A stretch of DNA of 64,000 bases from contig CM040423.1 of the NCBI GenBank assembly GCA_022702705.1, forward strand, positions 115,067,738-115,131,737, given 5' to 3'. This document shows, in pieces, positions 43,941 to 56,500 of this stretch. Source of the DNA: Papilionanthe hookeriana x Papilionanthe teres (taxonomy: Eukaryota > Streptophyta > Magnoliopsida > Asparagales > Orchidaceae). The position numbers and the translations under genes are program-made. Within the stretch, counting starts at the first letter, position 1, and each line of letters begins with the position of its first letter. Under the pieces are notes generated by a model that was not told the origin of the DNA, searched no databases, and was given only the letters and a program-made list of their open reading frames with translations.

Positions 43941-44998
43941 GAGGTATTTTCTTTCCTCTTAGTGCTTAGGATCTAACCATAGGACTTCTCCTTAACTATC
44001 CTAGAGGACTAGAGTTGGAACCCACCATTTAGAAATTTAAACCAAATCTTGATTCTCTTTGGAATCCTACATAGATGGTCATCAACCTCCAAATCAGTTG
44101 GAAGGTTGGGACAAATGTGTGGGTAGATAAAGATGAATTCCTATAAGATGGTCAAGCCTTAGGACTGCCCTGGGTGGCCTAGTTATAGTGAGGTCTAGCT
44201 TGCACACACTGCACTCCTACACCCATCCTAAACCCTGAACCATCCCTACCTAATCTTGACTTCTGGTTCATTGGAGCACTCATGTGGATAAGTCCAAACC
44301 CCTAGCTCCTTGGTTAAGAGGGTTAGAAACAACATATGAGATGTTCAAAATGGAAATTTATTGGTCCATGGCTCACTCTAAGCTTCTTCAGTCCCTCCAC
44401 CATAATCAAATTTGAATTTATCCAAAATTTCTGGTTTTGACATTGGGTCCTCAAACTTATCTAAAATTACACAAATTGCCCCTATAACCACAAAACTCTC
44501 CAAAACAATTCCCAAAAATTACCCAAAATTCCTAAAAATTAGTTTAAAACAATTTCCACCTCTTAAATCCTCCATAATACCTCAATACCCTCTAAATAAC
44601 CTCCAGATACCCTAAAATACCCTTTTGGCCCAAAATTCCAAAAATTTCAAAAATTCTCAAAAAATTTTAAAAAATCCTAAATATTCCCAATTTTATCTTG
44701 TTCAACTACACCATAGGCCAATTTTTCTAATTTGACCCAATTTTATCAAAATTCCCAATTTGATCTATTTTTAACTCAAATGGACCCAATGTCAAATCAA
44801 ACCAACCCATTTGACCCCAATTTTGCCTAATTTTAATTCTAAACTTTAATTCTAAACTTTAATTCAACATCCTCAATACCAATCTAAATCAAATCCAAGT
44901 CCATATTAATTCACATCTGAGTTCAATTCCATTTGAAATCCAAAACCCCCAAATTTGCCAAATTAATCCAAAACCCCCAATTAACCTAATGTCAACCT

Positions 44999-45012
44999 CC
45001 CCCCCCCCCCCC
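44999..45012. repeat. Poly(C) run
   Basis: Fourteen consecutive C residues within the C-rich part of LTR R2. Confidence 0.95.
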
Positions 45013-46389
45013 AAATTTCAGTCCTAAACCTTTCATGGCACTCCCATGAAACCCATACAACATTAAATTATCCCAATTTGAGCTCAAACCAAGCCTAAAC
45101 CACTTGAAATCCAAGATACCCCAGTTTAACTTAAATTGAACACATGCCCTAAACCTACATAATTGATTGGCCTAATCCTAAACTTTCCTCCCAATTGATG
45201 TTGGGAACTATTCAATACATTCCCCTAAACCATTTGAAACTTTCAATTGGGTCTAAACCTTACCTTAATCCAACTTGGACCCAAGTTGATCCAACCTTGC
45301 CCAAATTGATCAAAATCCCAAAATCCACCTATTTGACTTTTTAATTGAACTCGAAACCTCTCCATGTCTTCATGAAAGTTCTTCATGGAAGTCATTTACA
45401 CTGTTTCTCAAGATACTTGAACCCAAATCCAACCCAAACCCAAGTTATCCCAACCTAAACCCAAGTGAGCCAAATTGAACCCATCACCTAACCTAACCAT
45501 TTGAACCAACTGTAGCTGAACCAACACTTCCACAGCCACCATTTGAACCCTAGGAGCCACCCTAGTTCCACCTAGCCCAATTTAAGTGAGCAATGGACCA
45601 AGGGTTCCCCATTTTAAGGGATCTCTTCCCTTAAGTGGATAAATCTCCTTTTGACTCACCCTAAATCCCCCCATATCTGGTTAAACCTACTACCTGACTC
45701 ACCTGACCTGGGGCCAGCTCCCCTGTCCTTGTCGGTTGGCCTAGTCGCCGGAGGGTGTCAAAATTGAGAGCCACCACTAGCCTATGCACACCCAAACTTA
45801 CCCAATTGGCCACCTCAGCCAAATTAAACCTTGGAGCCTCTCTGCCCTCCACCTAAGCAGTAGAATCCACCCTTTAATTGAACCCAAGCCCTGCGATATG
45901 GCCCTGGCCATATAACTCACACCTCTCAGCCATGAGAGAAGGTGTAGGAAAATTTTCTCACAAAACCTCCCCATATCACTCCCAAACCCTCTCCCAGGCT
46001 AGAGAAGAAGAACTCCACTACTCTCCTGCTCTAATTCCCACTGAGTGAGCTCAATTTTGGAGTTCAATCTTAGGCCAAAAAACAGGACACCCCCAGAATC
46101 TCCACAGAAACAAAATTAACTTCTCCTACACCTTCACCAGAGGTAGAGAAGAGGTTCCCCAGTGAAAGCCCCCTATCCATGCCAGTCATTTGCTCCAGAT
46201 GTGAAAACAGCAAGTCGGGTTTGGACGAAATCATATGTAGGCATTTCATCAGAGCAAGAACCTCAATCCGTAGCCTCCTAGGAATCCAACAAACGTGCTG
46301 AACAATACTAATCAAAGCTTCACTTCTCAGAACAAAGGTATTGAGCTCTTCTTCTTCCCGAGCTTTCATGGATTCTCCATTTTGTTCTA

Positions 46390-46720
46390 CTTGATTTCAA
46401 TGCATGTTATCCGTATGGATAGACTCCCCTAGGCTAGACGAGCATGTAGGAAGAAACCACACTCAATTTGGTTAAGTGTCGAGTGAGATATTAGGGCTAG
46501 AAGGTGGACGGTTCTCGGCTCACACCAGTTAAGACGATGACGCGGGACCGTCAGATGGCACGAGTACCGGATGGACGGCTCAGATCACGCCGGATCAGAA
46601 GATGGAACGAGACTGCGGAGCCTCGTGGAGCTGTGGTAGATGGGGGCGCCGAATCAAGAGAGGACGCGTGGAGCTTCAGAGCCATCGTAGGTTGTCGTGG
46701 CGCCGCGTCACTTAAGTAGG
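46390..46720 (+). promoter_or_regulatory. GC-rich island in LTR R2 (likely promoter region)
   Basis: A GC-rich stretch with GGACGGCTCAGATCACGCCG and GAGAAGATGGAAC-like phrases, conserved in R3 at 56000-56290. It lies between the C/A-rich upstream half and the AT-rich downstream half of the LTR, where the promoter/R region would be expected. An accidental ORF here (46504-46719) is not conserved in R3. Confidence 0.4.
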
Positions 46721-47089
46721 AAAATCCCCTTTTTCCTATTTATTTAATCACCCAGAACTTTAAAAATTCATATGTTTGTGTAGAAAAATCATAAAATTAA
46801 AAGAAAAATGCTCTCTTGCTCAGTGAACAGAGGAGAATAATGTAGAAAAGAAATCAAGCTATTTGGTTAAGTATTTAATTTTTAATGATTTTAATACTGA
46901 TCTGAGTATTTTAATTTTCCACTCACACACACAATTCACCATGGCATGAGACCATAGGCTTTTGTAGCCTCTGATCTTGGAAACATTCACTGAATTTTTC
47001 AAGGCTAGAGGCTATGTCCATGACAAGTTATCTATTTTCCAAGTTTTTATGGCTATTTTGGTATTTTAAATCCAATAATTAGTATACTG

Positions 47090-48090
47090 TTTGGAAAATT
47101 CTAAGAAAATTAGAGTAGGTTTCTTATGACCAGAGGAACTCAAGAAAATTATCTTATGAACCAAAACATTGTAAATAACCATAATGTTTCACTTGAGCCA
47201 AAATCAATAATGAATTAATCAAGGTAAATTAAAAATCAAAATAACTTGAAATCAATTCACCATTGATCTTTAGGGTTAGAGGAACCATCATAAAAAGATT
47301 GAAATTAATTGAAAATGATTTAACCCACTAAATGGATTTTCTAAGTAACATAACCAAAATTAAACTTTAAAAATTCATAAAACTTAAATATATTTCAAAA
47401 ATTCACCAAATTGATTTTGAGGCCTCTCTGATATAAGAGGAGTCTAAGAAAATTAAAATTGGATATTTTCTAAAAACTTCATTTTTAACCTAACTTTTAA
47501 TATTTTAATAATTAAAAAAATATAAAAATCACAAAAATATTAAAATTCATAAAAACGTCATATTTGGTCCCCTAATTACTTGGGAATCAACAAAATATTT
47601 TTTCTAAGCTCCAAAACAAAGATATTGAATTTGAAAGGCTTAAGGCAATTTTTAATATTAAAAAAATGAATATTTCAACCATTTCACTAAAATAATTCTA
47701 ATAACTCAAAGAAAAATAAAAAAAATATAAAATTTGTTTCTTTGAGCTACTTGGGATTACAGAGATTTAAGAAAAATATAAAACCCATTTTCAACTTTAA
47801 TTTCTTTTTATAATTAAATAATGCCTTAAAATTTAAAATAATTATAATAAATAAAGTTAAACTTAAAAAATCACCAAAACTGGTCCAAGAGGTCCTCTAG
47901 TCAGTAGGAACCTCCCACAATTTTTTGAAGGATAGAAACTTCTTTTTGGTCATGTTGTTGAATTTTCATTAAAAATCTTTATTTTCCTTTAAAATAATTA
48001 CATAAATTAATTTAAAATTGAAAAATCACATTTTCTCCCCTATTGTTTTAATTGATATGAGAGTAAAGTGACATAAAATTTTCAAGTTCA
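47090..48090 (+). repeat. Degenerate ~155-bp tandem repeat in LTR R2
   Basis: Units with the pattern AAA-TCA(C)-AAAATT, TTTGGTCC/TCT, CTTGGGA and AAGAAAAAT recur near 47100, 47410, 47570, 47735, 47880 and 48025. The same series is seen in R1 (25705-26340) and R3 (56670-57580). Confidence 0.6.
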
Positions 48091-50793
48091 TCTGAGCTTG
48101 TTTTGATGAATTATGAGATGAAAATGCTTAAGAGGGCATAATCATAATTAAGGAATTTTAACCTTAATTAATCTTTAGGCTTAACCAAAGGGAGGGTAAA
48201 ATAGTTGATCATAATTTTCCATTTGGATGGTTGAAACATAGGAAATTTAAGTTGTAGAAACTCATTAAACCACCCTAAACATTAAAGAAGAAACATCAAT
48301 TAAATCACATAAAGTTTGGAAGATTAATTAAAGCTTGAATGATTAAGATTAAGGGTATAATACAAGAGGATTTTAGTTCTTTGGATTGAACCCCTAATCA
48401 ATAATTTGATCAAATATTATTTAAATATTAATTAATGGAACTCTAAAATGATAATTGAAATACATATCTTAAGAAGAGAATGATTTTAGAAAATCTTATG
48501 ATTAAACTGAAAGACATTAAGAAGAAATTAATTTGAAATTGTCTAAAACTTAAGTTAAAATAAGTTCAAAATATTAAGGCTAAATTAAAATAATTTAAAA
48601 CATTAAAACTAATCTGAAGTTGTTTGAAACCTAAATTAAAACAAATTTAAAACATTAAAGTTAATCTGGAATAATTCCTAATCACAAAAATTACAATTTA
48701 AAAAAAATTTAATCAAAATGAACCTAAAAAAAATTAAGACTATTTGAAATAGTAAAAAAATTTAACTGAATTAAACAACTTAAACACTTTTTCAAACTTA
48801 AAGTGATTTGAAACACCTAAAAAGATTAACAAAAATTTCATAACTAAATTATTTTAAACCATTAATTCCAACTTTAACTAAGAATGGTTAAATTCCTTTA
48901 TGAACTAATTTGCTCCTAGAGGCTTTCACCTCTATAACTCCTAAATGAAATATCAGATGAAATGACACTTTATTCATAGGATAATCAAACATCCTAAATC
49001 ACTGAGCAAGAGTAACCCGGATGAGTGATTCAACACCACAATGAAGCTAACTGAACTCAAAATAATCCCTAAAATGTTCAGGAAGATGTTCAGAATTCAG
49101 TTCCGAGCACTTCTCTAACATGATGGGATGTTTTAAAAGAACAATGAGACTTCATTGTTATTTGATTAAGAAAATCATCCTCAACAAAACATAGGAACCT
49201 AGACGTCATAGGAATTGACTAGCAATAGGATCAGAATATTGGTAGACAACCAGTACCTTCCTTTAGTTTTACCTAGGTACTTGTTGCAAATACATAAATG
49301 TTTTAACATGTGTTTTAAGTGCAGGTGAAAATGACGGAAGTTTCCACCAGGTATGCATTTTAGTTTATTGTAATTTATATTTAGTAATTTATTAAATGTC
49401 TTATTTTTCTGTACTTATAAATGCATGAAAATGATCGAACCCAGCATGTTTAAATAACTCAAAATTTAATTACCAACAAAAATAAAACTGCAATTACAAC
49501 TAAAATTATAACGTCTCATTGGATGATCGGAAATCCGTCGGATGATGAAACCCACGTGTTGCTAACGAGATTTCCCACGGTCTAAATGAAAGTGTGGAAC
49601 TCATTCAGTTGAGTTTAGCAAATTCATTTGGACTAAGCGAATCGGATGAAAATAATGATGCCGGGATGATGGAACCCTGGGATCTTAATCAGTTCTGCTT
49701 AATCAACTTTAAGATTTATTTTAATTAAAACATTAAGCCATCTCAATTTTCAACCTCTCTAAACCAAAACACTTCTCTCACTTTTGATTGCCACTCTCTA
49801 GAACCAAACCTCTGCAACAACAAGGAGCTTGAGCACTGTGGGCAGCACGGCCATCTTCATCAGCAAAACTTGTGTCTACTTCAGCAAAACCTTTCTTAGC
49901 ATTAAATAACAAAGCCATAGGATTTTGAGGTAGTTTTCCTAGTGCAACATAAATCCTCAACTCTTTTTTTAGGCATTCGCATAATCATGTTATGTAAATT
50001 AAGCCCTAACCGGTCTTGGGACTCTGAGGTAGTCGTTTTGTACGTCATAAACCCTCAGATCTTCGAGGCTATTTGTATGATCATATCATACAAGTATAAG
50101 TCCAAATTAATTAAAATTGGCAGGATTGAAACATTAAATAAACTCTCAAATTGAAACCAAACAATAGGATAGTCGGGAAGTCACCGAAGTTCGCTTCGGG
50201 TCTGTGACATCCCCTACTTCTCTTCCTTTGGATTCCTAAAATAAACTGTTCCAAATTTGAGCTATTCCCTATTGAAATTTCCAAAATCCAATTTTTTTGA
50301 AACTTCAAACTTTGAAATTCTTGAAAGCAAAATCACTGATCATTATCGAGAATTTTCTTAAGTGTCTTCGGAAATTAAAGATGTAATTAACTATAGGGGC
50401 TTGCCCTTATAGGGAACTTTAAAAACCCAGGTAATATAAACCCTACTTAATTCCTTTATATTAAGTAGGGGAACTTTTCAGCTTATAAAATTGGTTCGTA
50501 GACCAAACGGATGTCACAAATCTTCTACTTTATTTAATTGAGCCCCATCATAGAGCAGTGTGTCTATTCTTCGGGATAGATACATGGTTTGTGGTGTGGT
50601 GCTCGTTTATATAAACTATTTGGGATGTAAGATCAGTTTGATTTCATATCTTAAAATTTTCAAACTTAAAATTATCTTCAAAAATCAAATGATTCTTTAT
50701 TTAAATTAAATTTAAAATCTAAAATTCATCGACTACTTTTGTAGGCGACCCGCTTTTTCTAAAATACAACACATAACCTTAGAATATGCCGAC

Positions 50794-50834
50794 ACATGAT
50801 GACGAAAATCAGAAGGATCAGAAAAAAGGAATTT
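50794..50834 (+). repeat. 41-bp direct repeat, right copy
   Basis: ACATGATGACGAAAATCAG to AAAGGAATTT; 38 of 41 positions equal 43900-43940. Coding sequence continues from here into the AlkB domain. Confidence 0.93.
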
Positions 50835-51505
50835 CAACACTATGTAGAAATACAAAGGAAATTTGTCAATATTCTGAAAGGACTCGAGTTATACACCGAC
50901 GTATTATCGAAGAAATACAAAGAAGGAATTTTGTATTGCATTGACACTCTTGAGAATTTAGGCAGAGCGGGTCGCTTGAGGCTAAGAACATACACAGAGC
51001 CGTCAAAATGGAAAAGAGCAAAGGGCAGAGTCACTATTCAGTGCGGCTGCTGCTACAACATCGCTAAAGTTCGACAAGGAAATCATCCAGGGATCTTATA
51101 GCATTATGTGGTGGATCCTATGCTATCGCAAATCAAGAAGATGATAAAAGGGATGGTCGAGTGGCACGTGTTGCCTGCAGACTGTATTCCTAACAGCTGC
51201 ATCATAAATAACTATGAGGATGGGGATTATATTCTGCCTCATATCGACCACCATGCTTTTGCACGGTCTCTTTTATAAGTGAAAGTAATATCTTGTCTGG
51301 ACGAGAAATCCAGATTGTCGGACAAGGATAATTCCATGGTTGTGTTGAAATTCCCTTACCAGTCAAATCAGTACTAGTATTAAGAGGAAATGGAGCAGAT
51401 TTGGCAAAACATTGCATCCTAGAAGTTACAATAAAAAGGGTTTCAGCACCTTCAGAAGAATGGATGAAGATAAAGCGCTGATTTACTACGAGTCGGATCC
51501 ATAGT
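50796..51505 (+). pseudogene. AlkB-like 2OG/Fe(II) dioxygenase domain (ALKBH9-type)
   Basis: The frame opens MTKIRRIRKKEFQHYVEIQR. Motifs in order: NILKGLELYTDVLSKKYKEG, RAGRLRLRTYTEPSKWKRAK, GRVTIQCGCCYN, VEWHVLPADCIPNSCIINNY, DGDYILPHIDHHAF, CTVSFISESNIL, VEIPLPVKSVLVLRGNGADL, AKHCILEV and FRRMDEDKA. These are hallmarks of plant ALKBH9-type RNA N6-methyladenine demethylases. The H-x-D pair (HID), the distal His (AKHC) and the terminal Arg residues are all present. Lesions: TAG at 51099, a small deletion after HHAF (about 51262), a TAA near 51330 and a frameshift near 51450. Neighbours are R2 on the left and the 3' UTR array, PPT and R3 on the right. Confidence 0.85.
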
Positions 51506-52317
51506 TGGAGAACTTTCATCCTTTGCCACTGTGACGGCAGTACCTCCGGGTGTTCATGAGGGGACATTTATTCCGGAGCGTAACCATGGTAGGTTGGCCC
51601 GTCCCCGCAGTAGCCTCAGGCGGCAGAAACTTACTACCCCTCACAACGGGTTATGTCAGTTGTTGTCACCACTTTTGCAGTAGCCAGACGATATGATATA
51701 TCTGTTCTATTCAGTTTTGTACATATGATCTACTTTTAGATGATTGTCAACATATGATTAGTTGTACTACTTTCAACAAAATTAATGAAGATTTCTGTTT
51801 TCAGAAATATTTTTTAGCGCGACAGTCCAAATGAAAAGGACAAAAGAATGACGCAGAAAAAAATTATAAAGTGACAACAAAATAAAATTAAAATCAAAAT
51901 GAACTCGAAATTTAAATCAAATGAAAAAAAATGAAATCAAATGAAACAAAATGTATTAAAAAAACAAATTGAAAGAAAATAATGAATTGAAAACATACAA
52001 ATGATAATACTCTCTCTCTCAAAATTCTGAGTCCTTGCACTCATCTTCGAATCCTTCACTTTTGCTGGCACTCCGCAAAAGTTGGCACTTTTCACGCAGT
52101 GCTACTTCTCCTAAATTTGAAACATCATGAAATTTTACAAATCTTGCAATGGCTACCGATTTTGGCTGAATTGTACCAAATTTACTTTCATTGAAAATCA
52201 ATACCAAGTTTTACCAAAGTCTCCTCAAATAAAATTCTGAGATCAGTACCTAAGTTCTCAGTCCCTCCTATTACCCCTTGGGCCGGAAGTGAGTCCTTGA
52301 GCTTTCCTCCCCAAGAT
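51506..52317 (+). other. Post-AlkB segment
   Basis: The frame after FRRMDEDKA reaches TAG at about 51505. Degraded or noncoding sequence follows to about 51700, then an A-rich stretch (51830-52010) with (TC)n near 52010. No other gene is supported. Confidence 0.5.
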
Positions 52318-52920
52318 TCCTTAAAATTTTCTAATTTTCCATTTCCTATCAGAGAAAATTTCTGGCTTCCATGAAATTCAGGGAACGAAGCTTAGTCGTC
52401 TGCTGCCCTAAAAAATTCCCTAATTTTCCATTTTGTATGTGACAAATTTTCTGCCTTCCATGAAATTCTGGGAACAGAGCTTAGTCATCTGATTCCCCCA
52501 AAATTTCCTAATTTTCTATTTCCTATCCGAAACACTTTCAGTCTTCCATGAAATTTCGCGAATGAGGATTAATCTTCTGATTCCCCCAAATTCCCTAAGT
52601 TTTCATTTCCTATCCGACAAATTTTCTGTCATCCATGAAATACCGGGATCGGAGCATAGTCGTCTGATTCCCCCAAAATTCCCTAATTTTTCATTCCCTA
52701 TGCGAGAAATTTTTTCTCCTTCCATGAAATTCCAGGATCAGATCTCAATCGTTCGACTCCTTCAAATTTCCTATATTTCCATCTCCCTCCTGAAAAGTTT
52801 TCAACCTTCCATGAAATTCCAGAATCGGAGCTCAGTCATCCGATTTCCTCAAAATTCCTTATACTTTCATCTTCCTTCTGAAAAAATTTCCCACACTCAT
52901 GAAATTCCGAGGTCGGTATC
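52318..52920 (+). repeat. 88-bp tandem repeat array in the 3' UTR
   Basis: About seven degenerate units of 86-91 bp start near 52318, 52409, 52499, 52588, 52675, 52764 and 52851. Each has CCTAATTTTCCATTTCCTAT, CTTCCATGAAATTC and a variable GGAGC-TAGTCGTCTGATT segment. It lies between the extra ORF and the PPT. Tat/Ogre elements are known for hypervariable tandem repeats in this position. Confidence 0.88.
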
Positions 52921-53534
52921 GAAATTCTAATTCTCATTTCTGAGCCTAGTACCTTAATTCCAATTCTCATCCTACGGGATCAGTACTTGAATTCTGACTC
53001 CCACCTTTCGAGGTCGATACTGAAGCTCTGATTCCCTCTGCACTAACTTCTAACTCAAATTTTCTCACAAGATTAAATTCTTCAAATTCAAAATTTTGTA
53101 AATTCTAAAATTTTCGTAAATTCCATAAAACTTAAAATTAAAATTGAAACTTAAAATTAAAATTGAAACTTAAAATTAAAATTTAAAACTCAAAATTAAA
53201 TTAAAATTCAAACTCAAAATTTAAATTGAAATCAAATTCAAAATCTTAAATTCAAATTCCAACTTCAAATCAATTTAGATCAAACTTATTCAGAGTTTGG
53301 AGGCTTCAAATTCATTGCTCCACTCATGAAGGTATTCCATTTTCCTTCCCCAGCAAGAGTTCCCAGGACTTGAAGATTTCAACCGAATAATCCCCAACGG
53401 AAACATCCCCTCTAAATTTTGTGTTTTTCTTGAGTTTTGACTCAAACAGTTCTGTTATTTTTTTTGATCTCATCGGTCAACACCAATATGTACAGTGTGC
53501 TTGCACATCACACCACACCTATTGGGGGTCCATT
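52921..53534 (+). other. Rest of the Tat 3' UTR and PPT
   Basis: Short repeats of ~45 bp around 52930-53030 (GAATTCTGA / GGTCGATACTG variants) and ~20-bp repeats of AAACTTAAAATTAAAATTG at 53128-53215, then noncoding sequence. It ends with the purine tract ATTGGGGGTC at 53521-53530, just before the LTR start. Confidence 0.65.
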
Positions 53535-56500
53535 TGTTGACCTCGCTTTTTGTTGAGGTTTAGTCTGTCTTTAGAATAGCCTAGGGTCTAGCCATAGGAC
53601 TCTCCTAGTGATTTTCTTAGAAGACTAGCCATGGAGCCCTTTTCCTTAGAAATTCAAACTTTTCTCACTTGACTGGGAGTTTTCATATGCTTAAGGCCTA
53701 ACCTCCAGCTCTTTGAAGGAAGAGACCAAGAATAAGGAAGCCCAGGGGAAGTCTCCTATAGGTGGTCAAACCTTAGGATCTACCCTGGGAGTTTTGGAGC
53801 TTACACCACACTTACAATACACACTCACAACCCTAAACAAGGCACATCACCTTTGATCCCCTGACTCTTTGGAAACTCATGTCGGTGGTTTTCCCAAGCC
53901 ATTAGCCTTAGGCTAGGGTTTGGCTAGTATCAACACATAGAGGACCAAATAAGGGTGACCCTTGGTCCATGGCTCAACCTAAATAATTCCATCCTACACA
54001 TTTTCAACCAATCTCAATTTCTCCAAAAAAAATTCAAATTTACAACCCCTTTGCCCCAAGATACCGAAAATATCCAAAATAGCCAAAATAACCACAAAAC
54101 CCAAAATTTCCCAAAAATTTCTAAAATTACCCAAAGGACCCATTTTCTTCAAAATTCATTCCAAAATACTCCCTAACACTCAAATTAACCAAAATTACCC
54201 AAAATTACCAAATTTTCAAAAAAAATCCCCAAAATGACCAAAATGCCCCTCTTAGCCCAAAATTCAAAAAATTCCAAAAATTCTCATAAATTTCGAAAAC
54301 CTCCTAAATATTCCCAATTTCATTTCTCTCAACTATCACATGACCCAATTTGGCTAATTTATTCCAATTTAGCTAAAAGTCCTAATTTGACCCTTTTAAC
54401 CCAAAAGTGCTTAAATTAAACTCAATATCTACCCAATTGACCCCAATCTTGCCCAATTTTAATTTCAAACTTTAATTAAACATCTCCAATGCAAATATAA
54501 ACCCAATCCAAGTTTAAATCGATACACATTTGAGTTTAATTCCACTTAAAATTCAAAATAACTAATTTTGCCTAAGTGACCCAAATCCCCGAAATTGACC
54601 GAATGCCAATCAATTCCTCCTCAATTTGAATTCTACACTCTTCCTAAAACTTCCCTAAACTAAATTGAACCATCAATTGCCCCTAATTAGAGCCAAAGTC
54701 TCACCCAGACCCACTTAAAGTCCAAACCCCCAAATTTTTACCCAAACATTTCATATGCCCAAAATCTCCCAAATTGATAGCCCTACTCCAAAAATTTCCA
54801 CCCAATTAATGTTGGAAACTCTTTATGACATCCCCCAAGACCATTTAGAACCTTTAATTGGCCTTGGACCCAACCCTAGCCTAACCTAAACCTAAGTTAG
54901 CCTAACTTTCCTCAAATTGACTGAAATCCCAAATCAAGCCAAATTTATCCACCCAAACCAATCCAAAACCACCTCAATCCTCACTAAACCATCTATGGCA
55001 ATCATATACACAATTTTACTCTATCACTTAGGCTCAATTCAAGCTCAAACTCAAGTTAGACCTAAGGTGACCCAAATGAACCCATGACCAGATTTAATCA
55101 AATTGAACCAAATGTGAACAAACCAACCCCTGCACAACCACTCAGTTGACCCTAGGGACTAGGCTAGACTCACTTAGCCCACCCTAGTGGTGCCATGGAC
55201 CAAAGGTCCCCCAAATTAGGGGATCTCCTCTTTTAAATGGTTAAACCTTGGGGAGATTTGACATAAAGGATTAATCACTTAAGCTCACCCCATGATGGCC
55301 TGCCTACTGGCTCACGTGACCAACTGGCCACCTCCCCTGGACTGGTCGGCCGACCTAGTCATTAGAGGAGCCACATCAAACTTGGCCAAACCCAAACTCC
55401 ACACTATGGCCAACTCATCCCAAAATTTCCATCGGAGCTCTTCAGAACTCCACCTCGGCAGTGCATTACACTTGAATTAGAACCCCAGCAGCCACCCCAG
55501 CCATGGCTATTCAAGCCACCACCATTCACTACCAAAAGCTTGGCTGAACCAGACCTTAACAAAACCCTGCCCAAATCACTCCAAATCCTTCCCACAACAC
55601 ATAGAACTCAATCCCCGCTACATTCTTGCCCTGAAACCCATTGACTCATCTTAATTATGAAGTCCAATTTCAAGCCCAAACAGGACACGTCCCAAAACTC
55701 CACCAAACTCCAATTAATTGTGCACAAACCATCCCCACAGCAAGAGAAAAGCTCCATCACCAGGCCACTCCAACAGGAACTTCCATCAAAGCTCCAAATC
55801 GGGTCTGGTCACTTTCATATCTAGGCAATTCACTTGAGCAAGAGGCTTCATCCCTGAGCTCCTGGGACTTCAACGAAGGTGCAGAGCATCTCTGATCGAA
55901 GCTTCACTTCTCAAAGCCAAGGTATTGACCTCTCCTTCTTCCCGAGCTTCTCTGAGTTCTTCATGCAATTAGGGTTGATTTAAACCACGCTTAGTCGTAT
56001 GGATATGTTCTTCATGCTTAGACGAGTCCATAGGATCAAACCTGAAGTGATTTAGTTGAGTATAACTCGAGAAATTAGGGTTATAGTGTGGACGGTCACG
56101 GCATCACACCAGACGGGGATGAAGACGGGCAGCAATTGGATCACGTATGTTTCAATTGGACGGCTCTGATCGCGCCGGATGAGAAGATGGAACAGGACAA
56201 CGGGCCACATGGCATCCCAATCAGCTGGCGACATTAAATGGGAGCGTGACACGTGGGACTTCGATCCGCTGTAGGTTGATGCAGTGCTGAGCTGGTTAAG
56301 TAGGAAAATATGAATTTTCTGAATTATTTAAATCATTTAAACTTTAAAAATCCTTAGCATGGTGTAGAAAAATCATAAAAATAAAATAAAAATACCCTCT
56401 TGCTCAGTGAACAGAGAAGAGTAATGTGGAAATGATTTGAAATTTATTTGATGCATGCATAATTTTAATTAATTAAATACTCTCTATAGTATTTTAATTC

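Larger units (their letters stand above)
43941..50793 (+). mobile_element. R2: long Tat-type LTR copy inserted in the extra ORF
   Basis: Homologous end to end with R3 (53553-60103): start block (TCTA(A/G)CCATAGGAC), C/A-rich section, GC-rich promoter-like island, tandem-like section and terminal block. It starts about 18 bp inside the LTR, sharing TTGAGGT with R3 (43939-43945; 53553-53559). It ends with about 45 bp beyond the apparent LTR end, including GGCGACCCGC at 50743-50752, which could be a degraded primer site. No protein coding is supported in its 6.8 kb. Confidence 0.8.

Noticed and set aside
45661..46369. Minus-strand ORFs in LTR R2
   Set aside because: No matching ORFs in R3 and no recognisable domain; chance frames in the C-rich part.
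46504..46719. 71-codon GC-rich ORF in LTR R2
   Set aside because: Not conserved as an ORF in the equivalent part of R3 (56088-56290); it reflects local GC content.
43941..50793. R2 as an intron of the AlkB gene (GT near 43943, AG near 50743)
   Set aside because: The 41-bp exon duplication at both ends and the near full-length homology to the LTR R3 fit insertion or recombination better than an intron.
51202..51567. Antisense ORF opposite the AlkB domain
   Set aside because: Shadow of the AlkB coding strand; the plus-strand frames carry the conserved motifs.
52019..52207. Small minus-strand ORF in the 3' UTR
   Set aside because: No domain, low-complexity surroundings, inside the repeat-rich Tat 3' UTR.
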